The notes: generated by a model from the sequence alone, not told the origin. Shown: positions 1 to 7,439, counted from the first letter of the stretch. The stretch: DNA of 27,070 nt from Marinilabiliaceae bacterium UBA5488 (GCA_002427105.1 DIPM01000036.1:3882-30951); one strand, 5' to 3'. Translations and numbers: made by a program.

Positions 1-336
1 AACAAATAAACCGGTTAAAAACAAGCCGAAAGTTCTACTTGTAGCAGCAGGGATAAAAATCAATGAGCCAATGGCCATAAGCAAAAGGCCTAAAGCCATT
101 CCATTTTTAAAACCAACTTTTTTTAGCACAAGGCTGGAGGGAGGAGCCATGAACAGATATGAAATATAAAAAGCAAAAGTGACAAAGTACGCCTGAAGAT
201 TTGTGAGCTCACAAGCTATCTTTAAAAAGGGAATTAATGTACCATTTAACCATGTTACAAAGCCGAATATAAAATATAAAATTCCTATTGTAAATATGGA
301 AATCAAGTACTTACGATGTGTTTGAATATCATTCAT
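1..336 (-). CDS. Sugar MFS transporter, FucP/GluP type (N-terminal part, cut by window edge)
   Basis: Only the first 112 codons are in the window; the gene runs off its left edge. The reverse strand reads from an ATG at 336 (MNDIQTHRKY...). It encodes a short polar N-terminus, then a membrane helix with GFVTWLNGTLIPFLK, which matches the first helix of the fucose/glucose/galactose:H+ symporters (GFxTxLNxxLIPxLK). Two further helices follow, the second with the APPSSLVLKKVGFKNG loop typical of the family. It would act in the inner membrane as a proton-coupled importer of a hexose or deoxyhexose; the substrate cannot be read from this fragment. It is divergent from the radical SAM gene at 601. 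I saw no convincing promoter for it in 337-420. Confidence 0.8.
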   Translation of the reverse strand, partial: MNDIQTHRKYLISIFTIGILYFIFGFVTWLNGTLIPFLKIACELTNLQAYFVTFAFYISYLFMAPPSSLVLKKVGFKNGMALGLLLMAIGSLIFIPAATSRTFGLFLTGLFV

Positions 337-420
337 AGAGATTTCTTTTATTCTGGCTAATGTATGAAGAATCTGGCGTTGTCAATGCATAATAATGTTA
401 AGGAATTTATCTCCGATTAT

Positions 421-452
421 TTTGGTCTTTTGAAATATCGGTACTATTTTTG
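421..452 (+). promoter_or_regulatory. Bacteroidota-type promoter for the radical SAM / histidine kinase pair
   Basis: TTTG at 421-424 and TATTTTTG at 445-452 are separated by 20 bases. This fits the Bacteroidota primary-sigma consensus TTTG-N19-21-TAnnTTTG. It implies a leader of roughly 140 bases before the ATG at 601. That leader holds a small ATGAT/ATCAT hairpin at 467-479 but nothing I recognise as a riboswitch. Confidence 0.6.
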
Positions 453-600
453 CATATAGGATCAAGATGATACCATCATATCTCTTAAAATGTCTGCTAT
501 TTCTAATAATTATACTCCCCAGTAGGTTACTTTTTGCACTAAAGTAAATAAATATAAAGATTATCAAACGGCTAAGGCCTAATAACGCCCATAATTTGGC

Positions 601-1554
601 ATGGATAACGTATCTTCTTATACTGATATTGAAGCTTTTAACGATCTCCGTAATTGTGTGATCTGTCCTCGTGCCTGCCATGTCAACAGAGAGAAATCTC
701 ATTCAGGATATTGCAAAACAGACGCCAGCTTTAACATTAGCTCAATTTGTATCCATACAGGAGAGGAACCTGTAATTTCCGGACCGCATGGAATATGTAA
801 TGTTTTCTTCAGCCATTGCAACCTTCAATGTATTTATTGTCAGAATTATCAAATTAGCCAAAATGGTACAAAGATTTCCAATTATGGGACAATAGATAAG
901 ATTACTGAAGAAATTATAAACTTTCTGGATAAAGGTTGTAAATCCGTTGGTTTTGTTTCAGCTTCACACATGGTTCCACAAATGGTAATGATTATTAACT
1001 CTTTACACAGGTGGAACAGGTATCCGACTATTATTTATAATTCTAATGGTTACGACAGCGTAGAAACATTAAGACGGCTTGAAGGAATTGTTGACGTGTA
1101 TCTGCCTGATTTTAAATATGCTGACAATAGTATAGGGTTAGAGTTCTCAAATGCCAGGAATTACACAGATGTAGCAATTTCAGCTTTAAAAGAAATGTAC
1201 AGGCAGATGGGGGCAAAGGTAATTACTGATGAAACAGATACAGCTGTCAGAGGATTAATAATAAGGCATTTGGTATTACCGGGATATGTAGAGAATAGTA
1301 AAAATGTATTAAGAAAGATTGCAGGGGAGCTTTCACCTAAAGTGAGCATTTCTCTGATGTCGCAGTATCATCCCATGGGAAAGGCTATTGGAAGCACAAG
1401 ACTGGGAAGACCAATTTCTGCTGAAGAGTATAATTCAGTTTGTGATGAAATGGAGAAATTGGGATTCGTTAACGGATGGATTCAGGATTTGGATAGTAAT
1501 ACTGAATACTTACCAGATTTTGAATGTGAACATCCATTTGAAAGATCTGCATAA
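601..1554 (+). CDS. Radical SAM protein of the COG1313 (PflX-like) family
   Basis: A 317-residue cytosolic iron-sulfur protein related to pyruvate formate-lyase activating enzymes. The N-terminus has a cysteine cluster C19-x2-C22-x3-C26-x11-C38 (CVICPRACHVNREKSHSGYC), the hallmark of COG1313. It is followed by the radical SAM motif C73-NLQ-C77-IY-C80, which binds the 4Fe-4S cluster that cleaves S-adenosylmethionine. The sequence between them (GEEPVISGPHGICNVFFSHC) is also typical. The length is normal for the family. The family has no settled substrate; activation of a glycyl-radical enzyme is the usual guess, and none is encoded nearby. An in-frame stop at 592-594 leaves ATG 601 as the first start; there is no Shine-Dalgarno sequence. 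The histidine kinase starts 24 bp downstream, so the two are probably co-transcribed. Confidence 0.85.
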   Translation: MDNVSSYTDIEAFNDLRNCVICPRACHVNREKSHSGYCKTDASFNISSICIHTGEEPVISGPHGICNVFFSHCNLQCIYCQNYQISQNGTKISNYGTIDKITEEIINFLDKGCKSVGFVSASHMVPQMVMIINSLHRWNRYPTIIYNSNGYDSVETLRRLEGIVDVYLPDFKYADNSIGLEFSNARNYTDVAISALKEMYRQMGAKVITDETDTAVRGLIIRHLVLPGYVENSKNVLRKIAGELSPKVSISLMSQYHPMGKAIGSTRLGRPISAEEYNSVCDEMEKLGFVNGWIQDLDSNTEYLPDFECEHPFERSA

Positions 1555-1567
1555 GTGAAACTTAATT

Positions 1568-1581
1568 GGAGGATTTGATTG
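1568..1581 (+). promoter_or_regulatory. Strong ribosome binding site before a TTG start
   Basis: GGAGGA at 1568-1573 lies five bases before TTG 1579. An in-frame TGA at 1576-1578 rules out any earlier start. The next in-frame ATG (codon 32) lies after the signal sequence and would remove it, so TTG is the preferred start. A canonical Shine-Dalgarno sequence is uncommon in this phylum and may compensate for the weak start codon. Confidence 0.65.
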
Positions 1582-3519
1582 ATCTGTACTAGAACAATAA
1601 GACTTTTAAGGCATTGTAGATATACCTTGTATTTACTTGGGTTTATTGTGCCGTCTATTGTTTTCGGTCAGATGAAAACCGATAGTCTGATAAACGCATT
1701 TTATAAAACGGATGAAATAAAGGCCAAGGCTATAATATTAAAGGATTTATCAAGGACGACATTTATTGATGGAGATTACGCATCGGCAATATACTATCTT
1801 CAAAAGAAATCGGAACTCCATTTGCAAATGGATGATTCGATAGGGTGGGCGGATACTGAGTATAATCTTGGAATGTTATATTCTGTTACCCTCAATTTTG
1901 AAGAAGCTACAAAACATTCATTAAAGGCGATGCAATATTTTAAGAGGAGAAACCTGACTATTGCTTTCGTTAATTCCTGTATTAATCTGGGTTATATTCA
2001 TAATGAGTTAAAGCAAATAGACAATGCTTTGATGTATTACAAATTTGCTTTAAATGGGCTTAATTCTGTACTGAATCAGGATGAATTGGATGCAGCTACG
2101 ACGAATCTGGGGAATTTCGGTAACGCATTGCAGCTAACAGAAAGGAATGCGAATCCTCAACACCAAAATGAAGTTGCAAATAAAGCTATTGGAGCTTCGC
2201 TCGCTCAGGTATATTCTGCATTAGGAGTTTTGAATCTCAAGAGTGACAAAGCTGACAGTGCAGAATACTATGTTTACAGAGGTCTTGAATTGTCGGTTGC
2301 AAATAATAACCAAAGTGACATTGCGAATGGTCAGATACTTCTTGGAAAAGTTTATTTTGCTCAGGCCAGAAGGCCGGAAGCATACAGGATTACTGAAAAA
2401 GGATTGGAAACGGCAAAGATCATTAAGAACAGAACTTTAGTGATGGAAGCTTATTCTGAACTTGCCAGAATCTCCATGTCGCTTAAGCAACCGGGTTTGG
2501 CATACTCTTTTCTGGATCAATACATCACATTAAAGGACAGCATTTACAACGAACAGATGTCTGCTCTTTTGTCTAAAGGCGGCGTTAGGTTTGAGATTTC
2601 AGATAAGAGAGATGACAAGGGGTATCTTCTAACAGAAAATCTCGATCAAATAAGGACCATACAAAACAGTAGGATAATCAAATGGGTACTTTTTGTTTCC
2701 TTCACTGTCATTGTTATATTCCTTGTTATTATTTTGCGGAAGTATTACGTTAAAGCAAGAATAGTAAAAGAACTTAAGGAAAAATACAAGACAGCAGAAG
2801 ATCAAAGGAATCAGTTGGAGAATTTAATCCAAACTAAGGATAAATTTCTCTCAATAATTGCGCACGACCTGAAAAATCCATTCAATTCATTATTGGGATT
2901 TGCAGACTTAGCGTATAATGATTTTGATGAAATTTCAGATGCTGAAAAGAAATCCTATTTAAAAGTCATAAGACAGTCGGGCCAGCACATTTATGCATTG
3001 CTTGATAATTTGCTTAGCTGGTCGAGAGCGCAATCTGGCAGGATTGATTTCTATCCGGAGCCTGTGAGTCTTACTGAAAGCATAGAGAATGCAGTTGAAT
3101 TAGTTAGAAATTCTGCAGATAATAAACAAATTACCCTATTTTCTGATTTTTCAGGAGATGTAATAGTGAAAGCTGACAGAAATATGCTTTCTACAGTATT
3201 GAGGAATCTTCTCACAAATGCTATAAAATTCACTGCAAATGGTGGCTCTGTAACAATAAGCAGTTCAATAAATACCAAAAAGGTTACTGTCAAAGTATCC
3301 GACACAGGTATAGGAATGTCGCCTGAAGAACTGGAAAAACTATTTAAACTTGACGGCGGTTTAAAAACTACCGGAACTGCCAACGAAATAGGAACAGGGT
3401 TGGGATTGATCTTATGTCAGGAATTTATGGCACTGCATAAATCAAAGATTATAGCTGAAAGTACTCCCGGTAAAGGAAGTACCTTCAGTTTTACTCTTGA
3501 CTTTATTCAACAACTCTAA
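1579..3519 (+). CDS. TPR-containing membrane sensor histidine kinase
   Basis: A 646-residue protein. Residues 1-30 look like a signal peptide with a hydrophobic core ending VFG. Residues about 35-330 form tetratricopeptide-like helical pairs (for example ADTEYNLGMLYS, NSCINLGYIHNELKQIDNA), placed on the periplasmic side. One membrane helix spans about 367-386, followed by a coiled-coil linker (about 392-422). HisKA has FLSIIAHDLKNP with phospho-acceptor H429. The HATPase domain has the N box (LRNLLTNAIKFT, 541-552), G1 (DTGIG, 575-579) and G2 (GTGLGL, 605-610). All catalytic motifs are intact. There is no receiver domain and no response regulator next to it, so the partner must be elsewhere. 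The ligand or signal is unknown; the TPR region suggests a protein or peptide interaction. It is the second gene of an operon with the radical SAM protein. Confidence 0.88.
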   Translation: MICTRTIRLLRHCRYTLYLLGFIVPSIVFGQMKTDSLINAFYKTDEIKAKAIILKDLSRTTFIDGDYASAIYYLQKKSELHLQMDDSIGWADTEYNLGMLYSVTLNFEEATKHSLKAMQYFKRRNLTIAFVNSCINLGYIHNELKQIDNALMYYKFALNGLNSVLNQDELDAATTNLGNFGNALQLTERNANPQHQNEVANKAIGASLAQVYSALGVLNLKSDKADSAEYYVYRGLELSVANNNQSDIANGQILLGKVYFAQARRPEAYRITEKGLETAKIIKNRTLVMEAYSELARISMSLKQPGLAYSFLDQYITLKDSIYNEQMSALLSKGGVRFEISDKRDDKGYLLTENLDQIRTIQNSRIIKWVLFVSFTVIVIFLVIILRKYYVKARIVKELKEKYKTAEDQRNQLENLIQTKDKFLSIIAHDLKNPFNSLLGFADLAYNDFDEISDAEKKSYLKVIRQSGQHIYALLDNLLSWSRAQSGRIDFYPEPVSLTESIENAVELVRNSADNKQITLFSDFSGDVIVKADRNMLSTVLRNLLTNAIKFTANGGSVTISSSINTKKVTVKVSDTGIGMSPEELEKLFKLDGGLKTTGTANEIGTGLGLILCQEFMALHKSKIIAESTPGKGSTFSFTLDFIQQL

Positions 3520-3894
3520 TTAAAAAGGCAGATCCTCACTTGCGTCTTCTTCCAGTTTTGTGTAGGAGTTAGTTTCGGGATAACCATTTCCAGGAAGAGT
3601 ATTTTGGTTAGCATTACTTATACGCCAGGCTTCGAGATCCATATAATAACTGACTCTGCCGTCTTTTTCATAGCGTCTTCCTTTTAGGTTAAATGAAATA
3701 TTAACCATTTGACCAACGTTATATGTATCAAGGATTGAACATTTATCGCCGGTGCATTGAAACTTTAAGTATTGGGTGTAATTCCCTTCCGGGTTATCTT
3801 TACACTCAACAATGAATTCTCTTTTCTTAAATTTATCAGTGATTACCTGAATCCCTGAGATTTCAATAATTTTACCTTGTAATTCAAATGACAT
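3520..3894 (-). CDS. DUF3127 domain protein (small OB-fold, Bacteroidota)
   Basis: A 124-residue cytosolic protein. Residues 1-95 match the DUF3127 family: MSFELQGKIIEISGIQVI start, FKKREFIVECKDN, a mid LKFQCTGDKCSILD segment, NVGQMVNISFNLKGRRYE and a YYMDLEAWRI end. These alternating strands suggest an OB-fold, as proposed for the family. The tail (96-124) is polar and ends in an acidic EEDASEDLPF stretch, similar to the acidic C-termini of single-stranded-DNA-binding proteins; any such role here is inference. It is the last gene of aat-guaD-DUF3127, 17 bp after guaD. Its stop codon abuts the stop of the convergent histidine kinase with no spacer. Confidence 0.8.
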   Translation of the reverse strand: MSFELQGKIIEISGIQVITDKFKKREFIVECKDNPEGNYTQYLKFQCTGDKCSILDTYNVGQMVNISFNLKGRRYEKDGRVSYYMDLEAWRISNANQNTLPGNGYPETNSYTKLEEDASEDLPF

Positions 3895-3911
3895 TTTTTA
3901 AGTTTTAAAAA

Positions 3912-4403
3912 TTAATATGGTGTTTTTCTATCCAGTAATTTCCATGTTTTAAAGACACTTTGAGCTTCTTCTCTCAGTAATTGCGTAGTTCTAATCTTCC
4001 TGTCAGGAGTACCAACCATTAATTCGCGATATATAAAATCATCATCAAACCCAGCATCAGCAGCATCTTCTCTCGTTGCAGCGAAGTAAACATTGGCCGG
4101 TCGTGCCCAGTAAATTGCTCCAAGACACATTGGGCAAGGCTCACAACTACAGTATATATCGCAACCATCGAGTTGAAAGCTTTTCAGCTGTTTACATGCT
4201 TCCCTTATAGCTACCACTTCTGCATGAGCTGTTGGATCATTGGTTGAAGTTACACTATTCCCTCCTTTGGCAATTATTTTTCCATCTTTAACTATGACAG
4301 CCCCAAAAGGACCACCATTCTCGCTTCTTATATTATCGTTAGCCGTTTTTATGGCTTCCTCCATAAATTTTCGGTGCATCATCTCTTCTGCTAATATACT
4401 CAT
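3912..4403 (-). CDS. guaD: Guanine deaminase (cytidine-deaminase fold)
   Basis: Predicted to hydrolyse guanine to xanthine and ammonia in purine salvage. The deaminase zinc site is complete: H60-A-E62 (TAHAEVVAIREAC) and C90-x2-C93 (SCEPCPMCLGAIYWARP). The downstream AADAGFDDDFIYRE segment closely resembles Bacillus subtilis GuaD and separates it from TadA or cytosine deaminases. Three start codons are possible. ATG 4403 has AGAGG about eight bases upstream. ATG 4382 or 4379 would match the usual N-terminus better and reduce the overlap with aat. From 4403 it overlaps the end of aat by 65 bases in another frame, so translation is probably coupled. Length (about 156-163 residues) is normal. 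No other purine catabolism gene is present. Confidence 0.85.
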   Translation of the reverse strand: MSILAEEMMHRKFMEEAIKTANDNIRSENGGPFGAVIVKDGKIIAKGGNSVTSTNDPTAHAEVVAIREACKQLKSFQLDGCDIYCSCEPCPMCLGAIYWARPANVYFAATREDAADAGFDDDFIYRELMVGTPDRKIRTTQLLREEAQSVFKTWKLLDRKTPY

Positions 4404-5085
4404 CCCAATTTCCTCTTAATGTTTTTTCTTTTAATGCAAATTCCAATTTTTTTAAGTATTCATCCCTTGTAATAACTCTTGCTCCCATAGATTGTAAATG
4501 ATCTGTGTGCATTTGCGCATCGACAAAATGAAAGTCATTCTTTTTAAGGAAGTCAAACAAGAATACAAGTGCAGCTTTTGAAGCATCCGTTACAGAGTGA
4601 AACATAGATTCCCCAAAAAAGGCTTTGCCAAGTGATACTCCGAATAGACCTCCTGCCAACTTTCCGTTATACCAGACTTCCAGGCTGTGAGCATATCCTG
4701 CTTCAAAGAGTTGAGTGTATGCATCAACAGTTTCCTGGAATATCCAAGTGCCAATTTCTCCTTTACGCTTAATGAGGGCGCAAATTTGCATAATTTGTCG
4801 AAAATGATTGTCAAAAGTAAAAGTAAAAGTGTTCTTTTTTAGTTTATGTTTCAGACTATGTGAAACAATAAGATCATCAATTTCAAAAATACATCTTTCC
4901 ATTGGGGAATGCCATAAGATAGGGGAGTGTTGATCATACCAAGGAAAGATTCCTTTTGAATATGCTTCAAGAAGTCTACCAACACTTAAATCACCTCCAA
5001 ATGCAATAACACCTGAATCCTGACGTCCTTTTAAATCGGGAAACATGATGTTCTTGTTAAGATGGATGATTTCTCTATCTTTCAT
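4339..5085 (-). CDS. aat: Leucyl/phenylalanyl-tRNA--protein transferase
   Basis: Transfers Leu or Phe from aminoacyl-tRNA to N-terminal Lys/Arg of proteins, creating N-degrons for ClpS/ClpAP. The 248-residue product carries the family landmarks in order: GVIAFGGDLS (25-34), YSKGIFPWY (42-50), PILWHSP (55-61), GEIGTWI, a GYAHSLEVW segment, LAGGLFGVSLGKAFFGESMF, and a DAQMHTDHLQSMGAR block near the C-terminus. The start at 5085 leaves the usual short lead (IHLNKNIMFPD). It is the first gene of the operon with guaD and DUF3127, behind a promoter at 5114-5143. No clpS or clpA is in the window. The C-terminus (KIYGGSHKNG) overlaps guaD. Confidence 0.93.
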   Translation of the reverse strand: MKDREIIHLNKNIMFPDLKGRQDSGVIAFGGDLSVGRLLEAYSKGIFPWYDQHSPILWHSPMERCIFEIDDLIVSHSLKHKLKKNTFTFTFDNHFRQIMQICALIKRKGEIGTWIFQETVDAYTQLFEAGYAHSLEVWYNGKLAGGLFGVSLGKAFFGESMFHSVTDASKAALVFLFDFLKKNDFHFVDAQMHTDHLQSMGARVITRDEYLKKLEFALKEKTLRGNWDEYISRRDDAPKIYGGSHKNG

Positions 5086-5113
5086 ACTTTAGTCAGTCCG
5101 TAATAACTAATAC

Positions 5114-5143
5114 CAAAATTACGGAATAAAAAGTTTGAGCAAA
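5114..5143 (-). promoter_or_regulatory. Promoter for the aat operon
   Basis: On the minus strand, TTTG (5140-5143) and TAATTTTG (5114-5121) are separated by 18 bases, one short of the usual Bacteroidota spacing. The -7 box is a perfect TAnnTTTG. The -33 box lies inside the U-rich tail of the serC terminator, so the two elements share sequence. The expected leader is only about 20 bases. Confidence 0.5.
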
Positions 5144-5182
5144 TAAAAAAGAAAACCGGCTTTAGTAGTATTAAAGCCGGTT
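5141..5182 (-). terminator. Rho-independent terminator of serC
   Basis: A perfect 11-bp inverted repeat: AACCGGCTTTA at 5154-5164 and TAAAGCCGGTT at 5172-5182, with a 7-base loop. Read on the minus strand it is followed by TTCTTTTTTATTT, a good U tract. It lies about 20 bases past the serC stop and upstream of aat, so it separates the two transcription units. Confidence 0.9.
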
Positions 5183-5203
5183 GTGAATTTTGAAAGAAAC
5201 AGT

Positions 5204-6274
5204 TTAAGCGTTTTCTTTTTCAAAGTCGTTCATACATTCAACTAATGCTTGTACGCTTTCAATTGGCAGTGCATTGTAGGTTGAAGCCCTGAATCCACCA
5301 ACAGAACGATGTCCTTTTATTCCAACCATTCCACGTTTTTTTGCAAACTCCATGAATGCTTCTTCTTTGTCTTTATATTGATCTTTCATTACGAAGCAGA
5401 TGTTCATCAATGATCTGGAATCTTTTTCGGCTGTTCCAACAAACATTTTGCTGTTGTCAATAGCATTGTATAAAAGGTCGGCTTTCTCGATGTTTCTCTT
5501 TTCAATAGCCTTCAGTCCACCTTCAGCTTTAATCCACCTTAAAGTCTCCATGATTGTGTAGATAGGAAGAACAGGAGGAGTATTGAACATAGAACCATCT
5601 TTAATATGAGTTCTGTAATCGAGCATGGTTGGGATCTGACGTTCAACTTTACCAAGGATGTCTTCTCTTACTATTACGAAAGTAGCACCTGCAGGACCCA
5701 GGTTCTTTTGAGCACCACCATAGATCATTGCATACTTTGAAACATCAATTGAACGGCTCAGAATATCTGATGACATATCTGCAATTAAATTAACTGGGCT
5801 ATCGATGTCTTTCCTGATCTCTGTACCATAAATAGTGTTATTGGTTGTGATATGGAAATAGTCAGCATCAGCAGGGATCTGATAATTTTTAGGTATGTAA
5901 GTAAAGTTCTTATCGGATGAAGAAGCTACAACATTCACTTCACCAAAAAGCTTGGCCTCTTTAATTGCTTTCTTTGCCCAAACACCTGTTTCAAGATATG
6001 CTGCTTTTTTCTGGAGCATATTAAATGGAACCATACAGAATTGTAGACTTGCTCCACCGCCAAGGAACAATACCTGATAGCCTTCAGGAATATTCATTAC
6101 TTCCTTAAAAAGACTTACTGCTTCATCAATTACAGCCTGAAAATCTTTGCTTCTGTGGGAGATTTCAAGGATTGACATTCCAATACCATTAAAATCTAAA
6201 ATTGCTTTAGCTGTGTTTTCGATTGCAACCCTGGGCAATATAGAAGGGCCCGCATTGAAATTGTGCTTTTTCAT
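5204..6274 (-). CDS. serC: Phosphoserine aminotransferase
   Basis: PLP-dependent class V aminotransferase that converts 3-phosphohydroxypyruvate and glutamate to phosphoserine (serine synthesis) and may act in the parallel pyridoxal-phosphate route. The 356-residue sequence starts HNFNAGPSILP and has LEISHRSKDF (36-45), LGGGAS (71-76) for phosphate binding, IADMSSDILSR and the Schiff-base lysine K190 in YGGAQKNLGPAG. MVGIKGHRSVGGFRAS near the end is also family-typical. Length is normal for the short bacterial form. In many Bacteroidota serC sits next to a 3-phosphoglycerate dehydrogenase gene and near a LuxC-like acyl-CoA reductase (recalled synteny). Here the dehydrogenase is absent and a terminator follows directly, so serC is monocistronic; the LuxC-like gene is at 7440. 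Confidence 0.95.
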   Translation of the reverse strand: MKKHNFNAGPSILPRVAIENTAKAILDFNGIGMSILEISHRSKDFQAVIDEAVSLFKEVMNIPEGYQVLFLGGGASLQFCMVPFNMLQKKAAYLETGVWAKKAIKEAKLFGEVNVVASSSDKNFTYIPKNYQIPADADYFHITTNNTIYGTEIRKDIDSPVNLIADMSSDILSRSIDVSKYAMIYGGAQKNLGPAGATFVIVREDILGKVERQIPTMLDYRTHIKDGSMFNTPPVLPIYTIMETLRWIKAEGGLKAIEKRNIEKADLLYNAIDNSKMFVGTAEKDSRSLMNICFVMKDQYKDKEEAFMEFAKKRGMVGIKGHRSVGGFRASTYNALPIESVQALVECMNDFEKENA

Positions 6275-6355
6275 GATTTAATTTTTTAAAAAAAGTGAAT
6301 ATTATTAGATGTAACTTTCTATTCAGGGATGTTATTTTATAATCAAAAATCTGAA

Positions 6356-6363
6356 CAAAGGTA
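6356..6363 (-). promoter_or_regulatory. Candidate -7 box for serC
   Basis: The minus strand reads TACCTTTG, a perfect TAnnTTTG, about 80 bases before the serC start. At the right distance upstream there is only TTTT rather than TTTG, so the -33 element is weak. The rest of 6275-6466 holds no gene that I can see. Confidence 0.4.
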
Positions 6364-6466
6364 TAAAGATTTCCACAATTTAAAAATCATTACTCTTTTT
6401 GTTATTAACATTGAAAAACCTTATACTTCAGATAGTTTAAAGAGGCAGGAGTGGAGTGTTAATACT

Positions 6467-7375
6467 TTATCGTGGAAATAGATCAAGTTCAGGTTTCTGG
6501 GCTCTTTTTCTTTCTTCTTTCCTGATAGCGGGATTTCTTGCATTAATGCCTTCAACAAAAGTCCAGTATTCTTTAAAGAATACATAACCGTCGTATATAT
6601 TTCCTACAGGCACGTAAGCCCAATACTGACCTTCCAGTTCGGGATTTAAAGGCATTAGTCTATCCACTACTATTATGCTGTCATTTATCTTGCTTTGCGA
6701 TTTCCTTACTCCTGAAAGTGTAAGCTTTTGCTTACTGTATTGAAGTGTTAAACTTGCGGATGAAGCATACTCAACAGCAACTCTTTTTGCTCTTCCTGTC
6801 TTCGTTTTAAATACTTCTTTTCCAAAGATAACTGCAGAATCTCCCAGAAAAGTAATAGCTTCTATTACTTTTCTGGAGGTTTGTTGCTCAAACCTGTCCC
6901 AGCCCAATATAAGATAGTAATGATCCTTTTTGCTTTTAGGCGGTATAATTTTATAATAAAGTGCTGCCGGCCAATCATTTGGCTTGTATATGGAATCAGA
7001 CAATAGCTTGTGCTCAGAAGTTTTATTCTCTAGCGCGATAGTTTGCTTTGAGGAAGGGAAATAAATTATCGCACTATATATATTGTCACCTTTATTCTGC
7101 TGGATGTTCCAGTTGTAAAAAATGAAGTAATTATCAGGTGATTCAGTTTTGCCAATAGGAAGAATATGTAGAGAATCAGGTGCAAATCCCTGAGTATTGA
7201 TATAATTAAGCAGCTTCTCTTTGAATTGATTGTTCAAAACTAATCGGTCAGAGTCGTTTCTTTCACGTCTGGTGGAGTCTAATAATTGTTTAAGCTCTAC
7301 TTTACTATATTGTGCAGATGAAGAATAATATAGTAATGCAGAAATCACAATAAGGAGAATGGCTCTTTTATTCAT
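6467..7375 (-). CDS. Secreted protein of unknown function
   Basis: I do not recognise this 302-residue protein. It has a clear signal peptide (MNKRAILLIVISALLYYSSSAQ, cleavage predicted after SSA), so the mature protein is periplasmic or outer-membrane associated; there is no lipobox cysteine and no type IX tail. The mature part begins with a helical, charged region (KVELKQLLDSTRRERNDSDR). A mixed region rich in Tyr, Trp and Ile follows, with YFIFYNWN, HYYLILGWDRFE and WAYVPVG stretches, suggesting a beta-rich domain. A basic segment lies near the C-terminus (RKEERKRAQK). It lies between serC and the LuxC-like gene, oriented like serC but with its own upstream -7 box. Similar unnamed exported proteins are common in Bacteroidota; no function is claimed. 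Confidence 0.7.
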   Translation of the reverse strand: MNKRAILLIVISALLYYSSSAQYSKVELKQLLDSTRRERNDSDRLVLNNQFKEKLLNYINTQGFAPDSLHILPIGKTESPDNYFIFYNWNIQQNKGDNIYSAIIYFPSSKQTIALENKTSEHKLLSDSIYKPNDWPAALYYKIIPPKSKKDHYYLILGWDRFEQQTSRKVIEAITFLGDSAVIFGKEVFKTKTGRAKRVAVEYASSASLTLQYSKQKLTLSGVRKSQSKINDSIIVVDRLMPLNPELEGQYWAYVPVGNIYDGYVFFKEYWTFVEGINARNPAIRKEERKRAQKPELDLFPR

Positions 7376-7387
7376 AATAGGTTGGAT

Positions 7388-7419
7388 ATTGGACTCCCTT
7401 CACAAAAATACTAATTTTG
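7388..7419 (+). promoter_or_regulatory. Promoter for the LuxC-like gene
   Basis: ATTG at 7388-7391 and TAATTTTG at 7412-7419 are separated by 20 bases, close to the Bacteroidota consensus (one mismatch in the -33 box). The ATG at 7440 would be preceded by a very short leader. Confidence 0.5.
7403..7410 (-). promoter_or_regulatory. Candidate -7 box for the secreted protein gene
   Basis: The minus strand reads TATTTTTG (perfect TAnnTTTG) about 28 bases before the start at 7375. It is one base away from the plus-strand -7 box at 7412-7419, so the divergent promoters appear to overlap. No TTTG -33 box is visible on this strand. Confidence 0.4.
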
Positions 7420-7439
7420 CATAGAGTGAACTCCATGAA

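Noticed and set aside
591..600. ATAATTTGG just before the radical SAM start as a -7 box
   Set aside because: It lacks one base of TAnnTTTG and lies too close to the ATG; the 421-452 promoter is far better.
382..702. 106-codon minus-strand frame over the gap and the start of the radical SAM gene
   Set aside because: Overlaps the start of a clear gene and has low-complexity, non-family sequence; it reads like a chance frame in AT-rich DNA.
4339..4403. Overlap of aat and guaD as a fusion or frameshifted single gene
   Set aside because: Both proteins have complete family lengths and separate starts; the overlap is in different frames, so they are two genes.
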